Origin: Actinomadura sp. HBU206391
Lineage (GTDB): Bacteria; Actinomycetota; Actinomycetes; Streptosporangiales; Streptosporangiaceae
Assembly: GCF_014323665.1 (NCBI RefSeq)
Contig: NZ_JABVEB010000021.1
Location: 1 to 60,886, forward strand
DNA length: 60,886 nt
Reading direction: 5' to 3'
How positions within the stretch are numbered: the stretch's first letter is position 1; every line of letters starts with the position of its first letter. Positions 17,636 through 26,659 of this stretch are shown one piece after another. Position numbers and translations under genes: made by a program. Below the pieces are notes generated by a model. That model ran no database searches, was not told the origin of the DNA, and saw only the letters and a program-made list of their open reading frames with translations.

Positions 17636-18580
17636 ATGGCCACCACCACGACGAAGACCCGGCCGCGATTCCGCCGTCCGACGCCGAGCAGGGCCGGACG
17701 CGGCGAGGTCCGCTTCGCGGTCGCGCTCCTCCTGCCGGCCGCGCTCGTGGTGTTCGGCGTCGTGCTCTATCCCGCCGTGCGCACGCTCGTCGTGTCGTTG
17801 TTCGACGTGACCAGTGCCATGCCCGGGAGCTATCCGTTCGTCGGCCTGCGCAACTACACGAAGGTCTTCGGCGACCCGTCGTTCTACACCGTGCTGTGGC
17901 ACACCGCCTACTTCACGCTCGTGTCGACCGCGCTGGAACTGACCCTGGGCATCGGGGTCGCGATGGTGCTCAACGCTCCGCTCAAGGCCCGCTGGCTGTG
18001 GCGCAGCCTGGTCGTGCTGCCGTGGGCCCTGCCGACGATCGTCGACGGCGCGCTGTGGCGGTGGATCTACAACGGTCAGTACGGCGCGCTCAACGGGCTG
18101 CTGTCGGCCCTGCACATCACCGACGCCAACCACCAGTGGCTGGGCTCGCCGTTCCTCGCTCTGAACATGGTGATCATCGCTGACGTGTGGAAGAACACCT
18201 CCGTCGTCGCCTTCTTCGTCCTCGCCGGCCTGCAGACCATCCCGCACGACCTCTACGAGGCGGCGCGCATGGACGGCGCCGGACCCGTCCGGTCGTTCCT
18301 GCGGGTCACCCTGCCGCTGCTGCGGCCGAGCATCGCCGTCGTGCTCATCCTGCGCACGATCGAGGCCTTCAAGGTGTTCGACATCATCTACGTCATGACC
18401 GGCGGCGGGCCCGCCTCGGGCACCCAGACGGTCGCCTTCTACACCTACCAGCAGGCGTTCTCGAACCAACTGTTCGGTTACGGCTCCGCGCTGGCGTACC
18501 TGATCGCCCTGGCGGTGTTCGCGCTGGCGATGATGTACCTGCGCATCCTGCGCCAAGGCGCCATGGCAGGTGTGAAATGA
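17636..18580 (+). CDS. Sugar ABC transporter permease (MalF type)
   Basis: A 314-residue inner-membrane permease with six hydrophobic segments and the ATPase-contacting EAA loop YEAARMDGAGPVRSFLRVTLP. The N-terminal cytoplasmic stretch is basic and Thr/Pro-rich. The ATG at 17636 lies 2 bases after the binding-protein stop, although an open frame extends back through that gene. It overlaps the second permease by ATGA. It forms the channel together with that partner. Confidence 0.93.
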   Translation: MATTTTKTRPRFRRPTPSRAGRGEVRFAVALLLPAALVVFGVVLYPAVRTLVVSLFDVTSAMPGSYPFVGLRNYTKVFGDPSFYTVLWHTAYFTLVSTALELTLGIGVAMVLNAPLKARWLWRSLVVLPWALPTIVDGALWRWIYNGQYGALNGLLSALHITDANHQWLGSPFLALNMVIIADVWKNTSVVAFFVLAGLQTIPHDLYEAARMDGAGPVRSFLRVTLPLLRPSIAVVLILRTIEAFKVFDIIYVMTGGGPASGTQTVAFYTYQQAFSNQLFGYGSALAYLIALAVFALAMMYLRILRQGAMAGVK

Positions 18581-19431
18581 CGCCCGGCAGACGCTACCTC
18601 GCCTTCATGTACGCGATGGCCGTCCTCATGGCCGTGGTCATCCTGGCCCCGTTCGCCTGGCTGGTCATCTCCAGCGTCTCCTCGCCGACCGAGCTGATCG
18701 GCTCCCATGTGCACTGGCTTCCGGAGCGACCCACGCTGGAGCGCTACCGGGAGATCTTCACGTCCGCGTCCGGAGGCGACAACGTCGCCGGCAACTTCCG
18801 CGTCGCGATGCTCAACAGCCTCATCGTCGCCGGCTCGACGACGATCATCTCTCTGGTGCTCGGCTGTCTCGGCGGGTACGCCTTCGCCCGGCTGCGGTTC
18901 CCGTTCCGGCGCACCACCCTGATGTCGTTTCTCGCGATCTACATGCTCCCGCCGATCGCGCTGGTGATCCCTCTCTATCTCGCCCTGTCCAACCTCGGCC
19001 TGCTCGACACCAAGATCGGCCTCATCATCACGTACTGCTCGATCGTCACGCCGTTCTGCCTGTGGACGATGAGCAACTTCTTCCTGTCCCTGCCGGCCGA
19101 GCTCGAGGAGGCCGCCCGCGTCGACGGCTGCTCGCGCCTCGGCGCGCTCGTACGGGTCGTGCTGCCCTTGGCCCGGCCCGGGATCTTCGCCACCGCGATC
19201 TTCGGATTCCTGCTCGCCTGGGACGAGTTCCTCTACTCGCTGATCTTCACCTCCACGACCAACTCCAAGACCATCCCCGTGGCCATCGCCGAGTTCACCG
19301 GCAAGTTCTCCTCCGACTTCGGCCTCGTCGCCGCCGGCGGCGTACTCGCCGCGCTGCCCCCGGTGCTGCTGGCCCTCGCCTTCCAGCGCTTCCTCGTCGG
19401 CGGGCTGACCGCCGGCTCCGTGAAAGGTTGA
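18577..19431 (+). CDS. Sugar ABC transporter permease (MalG type)
   Basis: A 284-residue permease with six membrane segments and the EAA loop LEEAARVDGCSRLGALVRVVLPLARPG. The DEFLYSLIF segment in the penultimate helix is typical of MalG-like subunits. It starts inside the stop of the preceding permease (ATGA) and is followed 4 bases later by the SIS-domain gene, so the operon is tightly coupled. Confidence 0.93.
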   Translation: MTPGRRYLAFMYAMAVLMAVVILAPFAWLVISSVSSPTELIGSHVHWLPERPTLERYREIFTSASGGDNVAGNFRVAMLNSLIVAGSTTIISLVLGCLGGYAFARLRFPFRRTTLMSFLAIYMLPPIALVIPLYLALSNLGLLDTKIGLIITYCSIVTPFCLWTMSNFFLSLPAELEEAARVDGCSRLGALVRVVLPLARPGIFATAIFGFLLAWDEFLYSLIFTSTTNSKTIPVAIAEFTGKFSSDFGLVAAGGVLAALPPVLLALAFQRFLVGGLTAGSVKG

Positions 19432-19435
19432 CGCT

Positions 19436-20434
19436 TTGCATTTCCCCGACGGGATCGCCGCCCAGCCCGACGTCCTCGCGCGCAGCCGCGAGACCGTGAC
19501 CGCCGCGCTCGACCGGCTCGCAGTGCCCCGGCCCGGGCAGGTCATCGCCCTGGTCGGGATCGGCGCCAGCGAGTACGCCGCCCATGGGGCGGCACCCGCC
19601 TGGCGCGCTGCCGGGCTGCGCGCGTTCCCGCTGCCGGCGTCCGAGATGCTCGCCGCCGCCGACCTCAGCGCCGACGTGTACGTGGCCATCAGCGAATCCG
19701 GCCGCAGCGCCGAGACGGTCAAGGCCATGGAAGCGGTGTCGGGCCGGACCACGGTGGCCCTCACCAACGAGCCCGGCTCCCCGCTCACCGAGGTCACCGA
19801 CGGGTCCGTCCACCTCGGCAGCGGCCCGGACAGTGCCGTCTACACCACCGGGTACACCGCCACCCTGCAGGCGCTGGGCCTCATCGGCGAGCGTTGGAGC
19901 GGCCACGGCGGCGACGGCGACTGGTCCGCGCTGCCCGATCTCGCCCAGCGGGTGCTCGACGACTTCGGCGCGGTCGTGGACGCGCCGGCCTCCGTCCTCG
20001 ATGCGGCGCGCATCGTCGACGTGGTCGCCTCGGGCAGCGGCAACGCCGCCGCGGGAGAGGGCGCACTGCTGCTGCGCGAGTCCGCGCACCTGCACACCGC
20101 CGCGCACGAGACCCGCAACTATCTGCACGGGCCGATGGAACCCCTCGACGCCCAGACGGCCTGTCTCATCATCGGAGGCGGCCGCGAGGTCAAGCTGGCG
20201 CAGGACGTCCGCGCGCTCGGATGCCCGACGATCCTGATCACGACTCGTGAGGACGTACGGGACACCGCTGGCCTCACCGTCGTGCGCCTCCCCCGCGTAC
20301 GGTCTCCGCTGGCACGGGCGGTGCTCGAGATCCTGCCGATCCAGCTGCTCGGCTGGTCGGTGGCCTCCCGCCGCGGGCTGCGCGTGGACGGCTTCCGGCA
20401 TCGCCAGCACGACACCAAACTCGAGTCGGCGTAG
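19436..20434 (+). CDS. SIS-domain sugar isomerase/deaminase-like protein
   Basis: A 332-residue protein with two SIS modules like the isomerase half of GlmS and AgaS/NagB-II-type enzymes. The phosphosugar loop SESGRSAETVKAM is clear near residue 84, and a second module has ASGSGNAAAGEGALLLRE and HGPMEPLDA. Family members convert glucosamine-6-phosphate or related amino-sugar phosphates to fructose-6-phosphate, or cleave such links. The start is a TTG at 19436 with GAAAGG 8 bases upstream. It lies between the importer and the kinase, which supports a role in amino-sugar phosphate breakdown. Confidence 0.85.
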   Translation: MHFPDGIAAQPDVLARSRETVTAALDRLAVPRPGQVIALVGIGASEYAAHGAAPAWRAAGLRAFPLPASEMLAAADLSADVYVAISESGRSAETVKAMEAVSGRTTVALTNEPGSPLTEVTDGSVHLGSGPDSAVYTTGYTATLQALGLIGERWSGHGGDGDWSALPDLAQRVLDDFGAVVDAPASVLDAARIVDVVASGSGNAAAGEGALLLRESAHLHTAAHETRNYLHGPMEPLDAQTACLIIGGGREVKLAQDVRALGCPTILITTREDVRDTAGLTVVRLPRVRSPLARAVLEILPIQLLGWSVASRRGLRVDGFRHRQHDTKLESA

Positions 20435-20439
20435 CGCCC

Positions 20440-21393
20440 ATGACCGACGAGACGACGGCCCAGGGCCGCGTGCCATCGATACACGTCATCGGCAACATCC
20501 AGCTCGACGTCCTCGCCGCCCCCGTCACGGCGCTGCCGCCCGCCGGCGGCGACACGATCATCGATCGCATCGACGTCCGCCCCGCCGGGGCCGCCGGGAA
20601 CGTCTCCCTCGCCCTGGCCGCCCTGGCGACCCCGCACCGGTTGTTCGGCTCTCTCGGAGACGACTACGCCGGGCGTTGGGTCCTGCGGGAGCTGCGGAGG
20701 CTCGGCCTGGACTCCGGCGTCCGGATCGTGCCCGGCACCGCGACCGGGATCTCCATCGCGCTGGAGGCGCCGCGACAGGAGCGCGCGTTCCTCACCGCCC
20801 ATGGCGTACTCGATTCGTGGAGCGCCGACGCGCTGCCCGCGGACGCGACCGAAGCCGATTTCGTGCTGCTCACCGGCTACTTCTCGCTGCCGGGGATGCG
20901 CGGCGACGGCACCCGCGATCTGCTCGTGCGGGCACGGGGCAACGGAGCCACGACGCTGCTCGACACCGGGTGGGACCCCGATGACTGGCGTACCTCGGGG
21001 GTGCGGGAGATCCACGACCTGCTCCCGCTGGTCGACCTGTTCCTGCCGAACGAACCCGAGGCCCTCGCGCTCACCGGCGAGCCCGACGCCGCCGCAGCGG
21101 CCGCGGCCCTGGCGGAGATGAGCGGAGGCCGCGTCATCGTCAAGCTCGGTGAGCGAGGGGCCATCGCCCACCTGCCGGGCGGCGGCCTACTCGCCGTCTC
21201 CGCACCGGCGACCACGCCGCTCGACACCACTGGCGCCGGGGACAGCTTCGCCGCCGGGCTGATCACCGCGCTCGCCGAGAGCGGGCACATGAACGACGCA
21301 CTGCGCCTCGGCGTCGCCGTCGCCTCGACGGTCGTCGCCCGTCCCTCGCACGACCGGTATCCGAGCCGCCAAGAGCTCGATCCACGGCTATGA
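20440..21393 (+). CDS. PfkB-family carbohydrate kinase
   Basis: A 317-residue ribokinase-fold kinase. The first signature is GAAGNVSLALAALA near residue 50. The second, DTTGAGDSFAAGLI near 263, contains the catalytic Asp and the anion hole. It phosphorylates a sugar, sugar phosphate or nucleoside with ATP. It is the last gene of the importer operon, 5 bases after the SIS gene. With the ROK regulator and exo-glucosaminidase it could supply glucosamine-6-phosphate, though PfkB kinases acting on amino sugars are less common than ROK kinases, so the substrate is inferred from context only. Confidence 0.88.
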   Translation: MTDETTAQGRVPSIHVIGNIQLDVLAAPVTALPPAGGDTIIDRIDVRPAGAAGNVSLALAALATPHRLFGSLGDDYAGRWVLRELRRLGLDSGVRIVPGTATGISIALEAPRQERAFLTAHGVLDSWSADALPADATEADFVLLTGYFSLPGMRGDGTRDLLVRARGNGATTLLDTGWDPDDWRTSGVREIHDLLPLVDLFLPNEPEALALTGEPDAAAAAAALAEMSGGRVIVKLGERGAIAHLPGGGLLAVSAPATTPLDTTGAGDSFAAGLITALAESGHMNDALRLGVAVASTVVARPSHDRYPSRQELDPRL

Positions 21394-21416
21394 GCCCTCG
21401 CCCCCTCGTCTACCGG

Positions 21417-22844
21417 TCAGGGCTCGGGGCCGATGAGGTACCAGTGTCCGGTGGGTGTGATCCACAGCAGTGCGCCGGGCCATATTTGGATCAGGGTCCA
21501 GTCGGGGTGCTGTTTCAGTAAGTGGTGGCCGCGGCACAATGCGGCGAGGTTACATGGGCACGTCGGCCCGCCTTTGTGATGCGGAATCGTATGGTCCAGG
21601 TCGCATTCGGTGGCGCGGCGGTTGCAGGTGGGGAAGGCGCAGGTGCGGTCTCTGGCCTGGATGAGGCGGCGCATTCCGGCAGGTGGCCGGTAGCCGTGAT
21701 GTCCGTGGACGGGGTGGCCCCCGGTGTCGACCGCCAGAGCGCACCAGCGGACCTTGAGCGGTGAGAGCGCCTCTGTCATCCGGCGGCCCGCTTCGGTGAC
21801 CAGCAGCCGTCTTTCAGCGGGGCCGCCTCGGTCACCGATCTGGTCGAGTAGCGCGGTCAGCCGATCGCGGGCCGTCTGGGTGATCGCGGCGGCCTCTTCG
21901 TCTCCGGTGCCGCCGTCGGTTGACCTTCGGGGATCGGTACGTCGCGTGCCGCCAGACCGGCCGGTGCCACGCCGGGAAGCGCGGGCCCCAGCCGCGGAGT
22001 CCTCGGGTGTGGGGGTGGGTGCTGCGGGTGATGGCGGGTGCTGTTGGGGGTGGGTGGGTGGGGGGAACAGGTCTGCGGGGTGTTTGCCGCGCAGGAGTTC
22101 TAAGACCAGGTCGGCACGGATGGCGTCCATGGGCCGTTCGTCCCCGTCGGCCTTGATCGAGCTCGCCAGCGCGTTGAGGTAGTTGTAGGCGGCCTCGGCG
22201 TCCTCGGCGGGCAGATCACGGGCGGCCAGATCCACGGTGCCGTCGGGATTGCTGTAGGACTCCACCCGGCGGCCCTTCTCAGCCGCCTTACGACGCCGCT
22301 CATAACCTTCCGGGTCGGCCTCGATGACCGCCTTACGGACCCGCACTGCCAGTTGCCGAGCGGTCAGCCGGGGCGCGTCGGGCAGCACGAGACTCTCGAC
22401 TCTACGACCGATGTCGTGGCCGATCCCAAGGATCCCGTCGCAGATCACCCGCGCCTTGTCACCGTCGATGCGGCCTTCCACCAGCGCCCGGCCGGTCTCC
22501 AGCAGCGGCCCTTCCAGCATGGCGGCCATTCCCAGCTGGATTGCGGCGGCGGTGCCCGACAACGTCAACGCCGCAGAGACCTCATCACACAGCGCCCGGC
22601 TCATCTCCACCGTCCACGCCCCACACCGGTCGGCCTGCACCGACCGACGCCGATCCAACTCCGCAATCGCCGACAGCTCCAACGACTCCGCCCACGAGGC
22701 CAACCGCCGAGCCGCCCGCATCACCTCGACCACACCATGCTCATCCAACCCACCCACCGGCAACTCAGCCAGCTCACCTGCCAGCCGCGGACCAGGAAGC
22801 ATCCCCGAAAGATCCGGCAACTCCTCGACCTTGGCACCTGGCAT
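21417..22844 (-). CDS. DUF222 / HNH endonuclease (13E12-type) protein
   Basis: A 475-residue protein with a long helical DUF222 domain (about 30-260), a Pro/Thr/Arg-rich spacer, and a C-terminal HNH nuclease module: RTCAFPTCNRRATECDLDH, then a Cys-containing loop and LCRGHH. The zinc cysteines and the catalytic His are present. This is the multicopy family called 13E12 in mycobacteria. The ATG at 22844 is chosen because GGAGG lies 8-9 bases before it; the frame is open to 22904 without a good ribosome site. It converges on the kinase gene with a 23-bp gap. Confidence 0.88.
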   Translation of the reverse strand: MPGAKVEELPDLSGMLPGPRLAGELAELPVGGLDEHGVVEVMRAARRLASWAESLELSAIAELDRRRSVQADRCGAWTVEMSRALCDEVSAALTLSGTAAAIQLGMAAMLEGPLLETGRALVEGRIDGDKARVICDGILGIGHDIGRRVESLVLPDAPRLTARQLAVRVRKAVIEADPEGYERRRKAAEKGRRVESYSNPDGTVDLAARDLPAEDAEAAYNYLNALASSIKADGDERPMDAIRADLVLELLRGKHPADLFPPPTHPQQHPPSPAAPTPTPEDSAAGARASRRGTGRSGGTRRTDPRRSTDGGTGDEEAAAITQTARDRLTALLDQIGDRGGPAERRLLVTEAGRRMTEALSPLKVRWCALAVDTGGHPVHGHHGYRPPAGMRRLIQARDRTCAFPTCNRRATECDLDHTIPHHKGGPTCPCNLAALCRGHHLLKQHPDWTLIQIWPGALLWITPTGHWYLIGPEP

Positions 22845-23182
22845 CCGGGGACACCTCCCTCCGCGCATTCCTCGATAGGCAAGGATAAGCAAGTCTTCGA
22901 ACATGGTATCGAATGACGGCCCAAATGTAAGCGGAAGTAGCCGAGAAAAATGCCATTCTCAGTGCCGGAGATCCAATTCTCCGGTCCCAATAAGAGCGTA
23001 AATTGGGCATATATAACGCATTTCCACGCCCTCGCCACCCGGCGCCTACGGGCCGTACGAAACGACGTGGCGACCTCGGATCCATGGGTCCGGACGGTCA
23101 GGCGGGTTGCGTCGGGCGCCGACCATCACGAGCGTGACCGCGAGGCTTCGGCATGGCGCCCCGGCTCGAGGCCGCCACGGCG
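22845..23182. other. Gene-free stretch, AT-richer than its surroundings
   Basis: About 340 bases without a supported gene. Roughly 22890-23020 is notably AT-rich for this genome. It has one small hairpin, CCGGAGA (22965-22971) with TCTCCGG (22978-22984). It probably contains the HNH gene promoter and the end of the lipoprotein transcript. Confidence 0.4.
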
Positions 23183-23836
23183 CTAACGCAGCGCGAACGA
23201 TTTGATGATCGGGTCGGCGACCCCGGCAAGCCGACCCGGCTTGGCGTTGAGGTTCACATAGCAATACTTGTCGTCCGACACCGGCACCCGGACTTCGATC
23301 GTCTCGCTGGTCCGGCCGGTGAGCGTAGCGGTCTCGGTGTAGGCGATCCGGAGCGCGGGCTTCCCGCTGACCGTGATGTCGGCGATCTGTGCCCCCTTGT
23401 GCAAGGCCTGCGCCGTTCTCCGCAAGGCCTCGAGTGAGCTGCCCATCATCCCGCCGGAATCGCAGGCACCCGTCAAATGGGTGGCGAACGCCCCAGAAGC
23501 GCTGGTCGGATCGATCGCCCAGACCGCGCCCTTTCCCTTCAGCATCTTCAGCAGTTCTTTTGACAGGTCGGCGGCCGGGCCCTCCTTGGTCCCGTACGCC
23601 TGGGCCACGACGTCCGAGGAATCGGTGGTGGGATCGACCTTCTTCCAACCGGCCGGCACCGTCACGACCAGGTCGTTCGTTGCGAGTTGCCGCCCTGCGA
23701 AGGCCGATGGTGATGCGGACCCCTCCACATTCGGTTTCCCGGTGGTCGCCTTCGCAGCGGGCGTGTCCGCGCCAGAACATCCGCCGACCAGCAGAGGTGT
23801 GGTCACAGCCGAGACGAGCAGCAGCATGCGCTTCAT
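23183..23836 (-). CDS. Putative secreted lipoprotein
   Basis: A 217-residue protein with a short basic start, a hydrophobic core and the lipobox LVGGC, giving a lipid-modified Cys20. A Ser/Ala/Thr-rich linker follows, then a compact domain with VPAGWKKVDPTTD, a central AIDPTSASGAF and a C-terminal KYCYVNLNA strand. The fold is unassigned; it looks like one of the small actinobacterial surface domains. The ATG at 23836 is used because the signal peptide begins there. It stands alone, with a broken kinase gene upstream. Confidence 0.8.
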   Translation of the reverse strand: MKRMLLLVSAVTTPLLVGGCSGADTPAAKATTGKPNVEGSASPSAFAGRQLATNDLVVTVPAGWKKVDPTTDSSDVVAQAYGTKEGPAADLSKELLKMLKGKGAVWAIDPTSASGAFATHLTGACDSGGMMGSSLEALRRTAQALHKGAQIADITVSGKPALRIAYTETATLTGRTSETIEVRVPVSDDKYCYVNLNAKPGRLAGVADPIIKSFALR

Positions 23837-23988
23837 CAGTACGGTCTCCCAGGAATGGTTCAGAGAACGAACACACCTCGCCGAAAAGGTCTGCCGGATG
23901 CTATCGGTATCGGCCTCGCACTCGAAAATCGGAGATTTACCGGTCACCGTAAAGCGGAGTTCGTGGGCGTGCGGGAGCGGGATTACGG

Positions 23989-24608
23989 CTACGGCAGCCG
24001 CGGAAGCAACAAGCGGGCGACATCGAGGGCGCGGCTGATCGGAGACCGGTCCGCGACGGGCGACCAGCCCTCGGCCGACCACACATCGGACGTGACCGCC
24101 TTGACGAATCCCCATGCCACGACGCGGTCGACCGGCATCGCCAGCCCGTCCGCGAGCTGCTCGACCCGCTGCGGGACCAACGCGGTCAACGACTCGTCGC
24201 GGTCGTCTGGATCCGGATTGAACAGCAGCGCGCCGACCTCGTAGCCGGGATCGCCGACGATGCCGTGCGGATCGATGGCCAGCCACGGCTCGCGCGTCGC
24301 GCGCAGGATGTTGTCGTGGTGCAGGTCGCCGTGCAGGACGACCCGTTCGGTGGCCGACGCGCACAGCTCGCGCATCAACCCGCCGGCGCGAACGACGAGG
24401 TCGAGCGGCAGCGGCCCGGCCTCCCCGTGGACGGTCACGTAGTCGTCGAACGCCTCGACCAGCGCCAGGGCAGTTCGTAGGGCGCACCGACCGTGAGATC
24501 CCAATCGCGGACCAGGTCCCGCAGGATGGACGGCAGGTCCGCGAGCCATCGGACGCCGTCGTCGCCCCAAACGCCCACGACGTTACGAGCCGGCTCATCG
24601 CTGATCAC
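23989..24608 (-). pseudogene. Streptomycin 6-kinase-like (APH(6)) gene with internal deletion and frameshift
   Basis: The C-terminal half reads VLHGDLHHDNIL and AIDPHGIVGDPGYEVGALL, the catalytic and metal loops of the aminoglycoside/hydroxyurea kinase family. The true N terminus lies in another frame: from a GTG at 24608 it reads ARNVVGVWGDDGVRWLADLP and then VGAPYELPW, and hits a stop at 24435-24437. Between VGAPYELP and ALVEAFDDY about 110 residues expected in the family, including the nucleotide-binding region, are missing and the frame changes. The junction is about 24438-24490. The encoded enzyme cannot be functional. The start overlaps the end of the GH87-like gene by 14 bases. Confidence 0.82.
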
Positions 24609-26442
24609 ACGCCCGCACGATAGTCGGCGAGCGCCTGGGGGCGGCCGTCACCACGGGGTCCATCACCACGGGTCCATCACCACGGGTCCACCACCACGGG
24701 GACGGTGCCGAAGGTGCGACGACCGGTGGGCGGTCGTCGCAGGTGATGGTGTTCGGCAGCTCCCAGGCGGCGAGCCAGGGCCCGGTCGTGCCGCCTCCGT
24801 CGTTGCCGCCGAGATCCGTGAGCGAGAACTCCGAGCCGGTGGACGGGAAGTCGAACGACCCGCAGTTGTTGACGCCGACCGCGCCGACGTTGCGAGCATC
24901 GACGTTCTCGAAGGACGCTGCCCCGGCCACGCGAGCGCTGACCACCGAGGTGCCCGTGCCGTCGACCCTGATGTCCTTGAAGTGGACGTTGGTGATCGAG
25001 TACAGGTCCTTCACCGGCCAGTCGCTGACCAGCATGATCGCGTTGTAGGTGTTGTCGAGGTAGTGATCCCCCACCACCTGGATGTCCGCGTCGATGTTCT
25101 TGTCGAGCGCGTAGAACCAGATGCCTCCCAGACCGATGTTCCAGTTCAGCTCGTACGTGCCGGCCCGGACCGTGGTGTTGTTCTTGATCCACAGATGACC
25201 GGTGAACGCCTCGGCGCCGAAACGGGCCCCGACGTGGAGGCCGCTGCCCTCCCGGATCGGGTCGGCGATGAGGTTGTTCGAGACGGTGTTGTCCGTGCCG
25301 CCGTAGATGGCGATGCCGTTCGCGAGGGTCGGCGTCTGCACGGTGTTGTGGTGGAACGTGTTGCCGGCGTTGGCGGTCTTCTCCGACCACATGGCTAGGC
25401 CGTCGTCACCGGTGTTGCGTACGAAGTTGTTCGACACGACCGAGCCGTCGGGCGCTGGCGGGCTGAGGGCGACCTCGCGGCCCTTGATGATCGTGTACCA
25501 GTTTCCGGCGCCCTCGATCGTCACGTCGTCGACGATGATGTGTCGGTTCACCTGGTAGACACCCGGCGGGATGTAGACCTTGAGGTGCTTGCGCTTGGCG
25601 TAGGCGATCGCCTTGTCGAACGCGCCGGCGGACTCGCGCCGGCCGGTCGGGTCGGCGCCGAACACCAGCACGTTCGCCGCGACGAGCCTGACGTGCGGCG
25701 CGCCGACGAGTTCCGAGTCGAGCAGATCGACGACCGTCCACGCCGCGTTGCTCCCGGCGGGAACCGTCAGCCGCACCCTGTCACCCGCGCGGTACTTGCG
25801 GCCGAGCAGCAGGCGCTGTTCGTCGTAGAAGTGGTTCGGCCGGAACGGCTTGCTGATCGTCGGGGGCGGTGTCGTCGCGTTGGGCACGCAGGAGCACTCG
25901 GTGATCCACCAGTCGGGGTGCAGCAGACCGGCGTTCGGGTCGTTCGTGAACGGATACTGGTTGTACAGCCACGCGTACTGCGATGTGAGCTTCATGGTGG
26001 TCCGGTGCCCGCCGTTCACCGTGACGTCGAGCGGCGCGGTGATGCCGCCGCCGTTCGGAGCGTCCGGGATGCTGTAGCGCACGGTGATCGCATTGGCCGC
26101 GCTCGGCAGCGTGAACTCGACATGCTGTCCCGGCGTCAGTTTGACCGCCTTACGGCCGGACGCCTCCGCCGGCAACGTGTACGCGGTGCGATCCGGGCCG
26201 ATGACCGTGCCGTTCGTCGGGACGTTCTCCGCCTCTTGCTCCGCGAAGTCGACATCGGCGCCCCGGCCCGCGACGAGCGAGGGATCGAGAGCGGCACGCG
26301 TCACCACAGGTGCCGGTCCGCCGTGCGCTCTCACGTCGGCCATGGCCGTGCCGCCGCCGTGACCGCCGAGACCGCCACCGCGGCCCCAGCGCGCCGACCT
26401 GCCGGACCGTCTCGCTTCGGCTCCTGTGATGCTCCGTGACAT
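24595..26442 (-). CDS. GH87/mycodextranase-like right-handed beta-helix protein
   Basis: A 615-residue protein. About residues 60-265 form a carbohydrate-binding-type region with conserved blocks (QEAENVPTNGTVIGPDRTAY, DWWITECSC). About 275-560 form a parallel beta-helix with repeated NxF/NxI turns (VSNNFVRNTGDDGLAMWS, GNTFHHNTV, VSNNLIADP). The pattern is that of the alpha-1,3-glucanase/mycodextranase group, with GDDGLAMWSE as a probable catalytic Asp cluster. It should be secreted, but the first 45 residues in this frame are Gly/Arg-rich without a hydrophobic core (see findings). The C-terminal tail is encoded by 14-bp tandem repeats that are not a multiple of three. Confidence 0.75.
   Translation of the reverse strand: MSRSITGAEARRSGRSARWGRGGGLGGHGGGTAMADVRAHGGPAPVVTRAALDPSLVAGRGADVDFAEQEAENVPTNGTVIGPDRTAYTLPAEASGRKAVKLTPGQHVEFTLPSAANAITVRYSIPDAPNGGGITAPLDVTVNGGHRTTMKLTSQYAWLYNQYPFTNDPNAGLLHPDWWITECSCVPNATTPPPTISKPFRPNHFYDEQRLLLGRKYRAGDRVRLTVPAGSNAAWTVVDLLDSELVGAPHVRLVAANVLVFGADPTGRRESAGAFDKAIAYAKRKHLKVYIPPGVYQVNRHIIVDDVTIEGAGNWYTIIKGREVALSPPAPDGSVVSNNFVRNTGDDGLAMWSEKTANAGNTFHHNTVQTPTLANGIAIYGGTDNTVSNNLIADPIREGSGLHVGARFGAEAFTGHLWIKNNTTVRAGTYELNWNIGLGGIWFYALDKNIDADIQVVGDHYLDNTYNAIMLVSDWPVKDLYSITNVHFKDIRVDGTGTSVVSARVAGAASFENVDARNVGAVGVNNCGSFDFPSTGSEFSLTDLGGNDGGGTTGPWLAAWELPNTITCDDRPPVVAPSAPSPWWWTRGDGPVVMDPVVTAAPRRSPTIVRACDQR
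24647..24702. repeat. Four 14-bp tandem repeats in the 3' end of the GH87-like gene
   Basis: Four copies of a unit close to CATCACCACGGGTC start at 24647, 24661, 24675 and 24689. Because the unit is 14 bp, loss or gain of one copy shifts the reading frame of the C-terminal tail of the beta-helix protein and would move its stop codon. Confidence 0.8.
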
Positions 26443-26659
26443 CGAATGCTCGTTTCTCTCGGGGACATCTCAGACGCTCGAGGCGAGCGGACACGTGCGG
26501 GTGAGGTGACAGTAAGGCCCCCGCACCCGCTCGACAAGATGTTCTCGGCAGAGAATTTCGCATTCTTGCCGGTCTACTGCGGCACTACCTCAGATTCTTG
26601 CGCCATCTGTACGAGCTTTTGCGAACCATGAGAGGCGACCGGCCACCGGCCAAGGGCGA

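Noticed and set aside
24435..24608. Separate small gene for the N-terminal kinase-like segment
   Set aside because: The segment lacks a complete domain and fits as the front part of the broken streptomycin-kinase-like gene.
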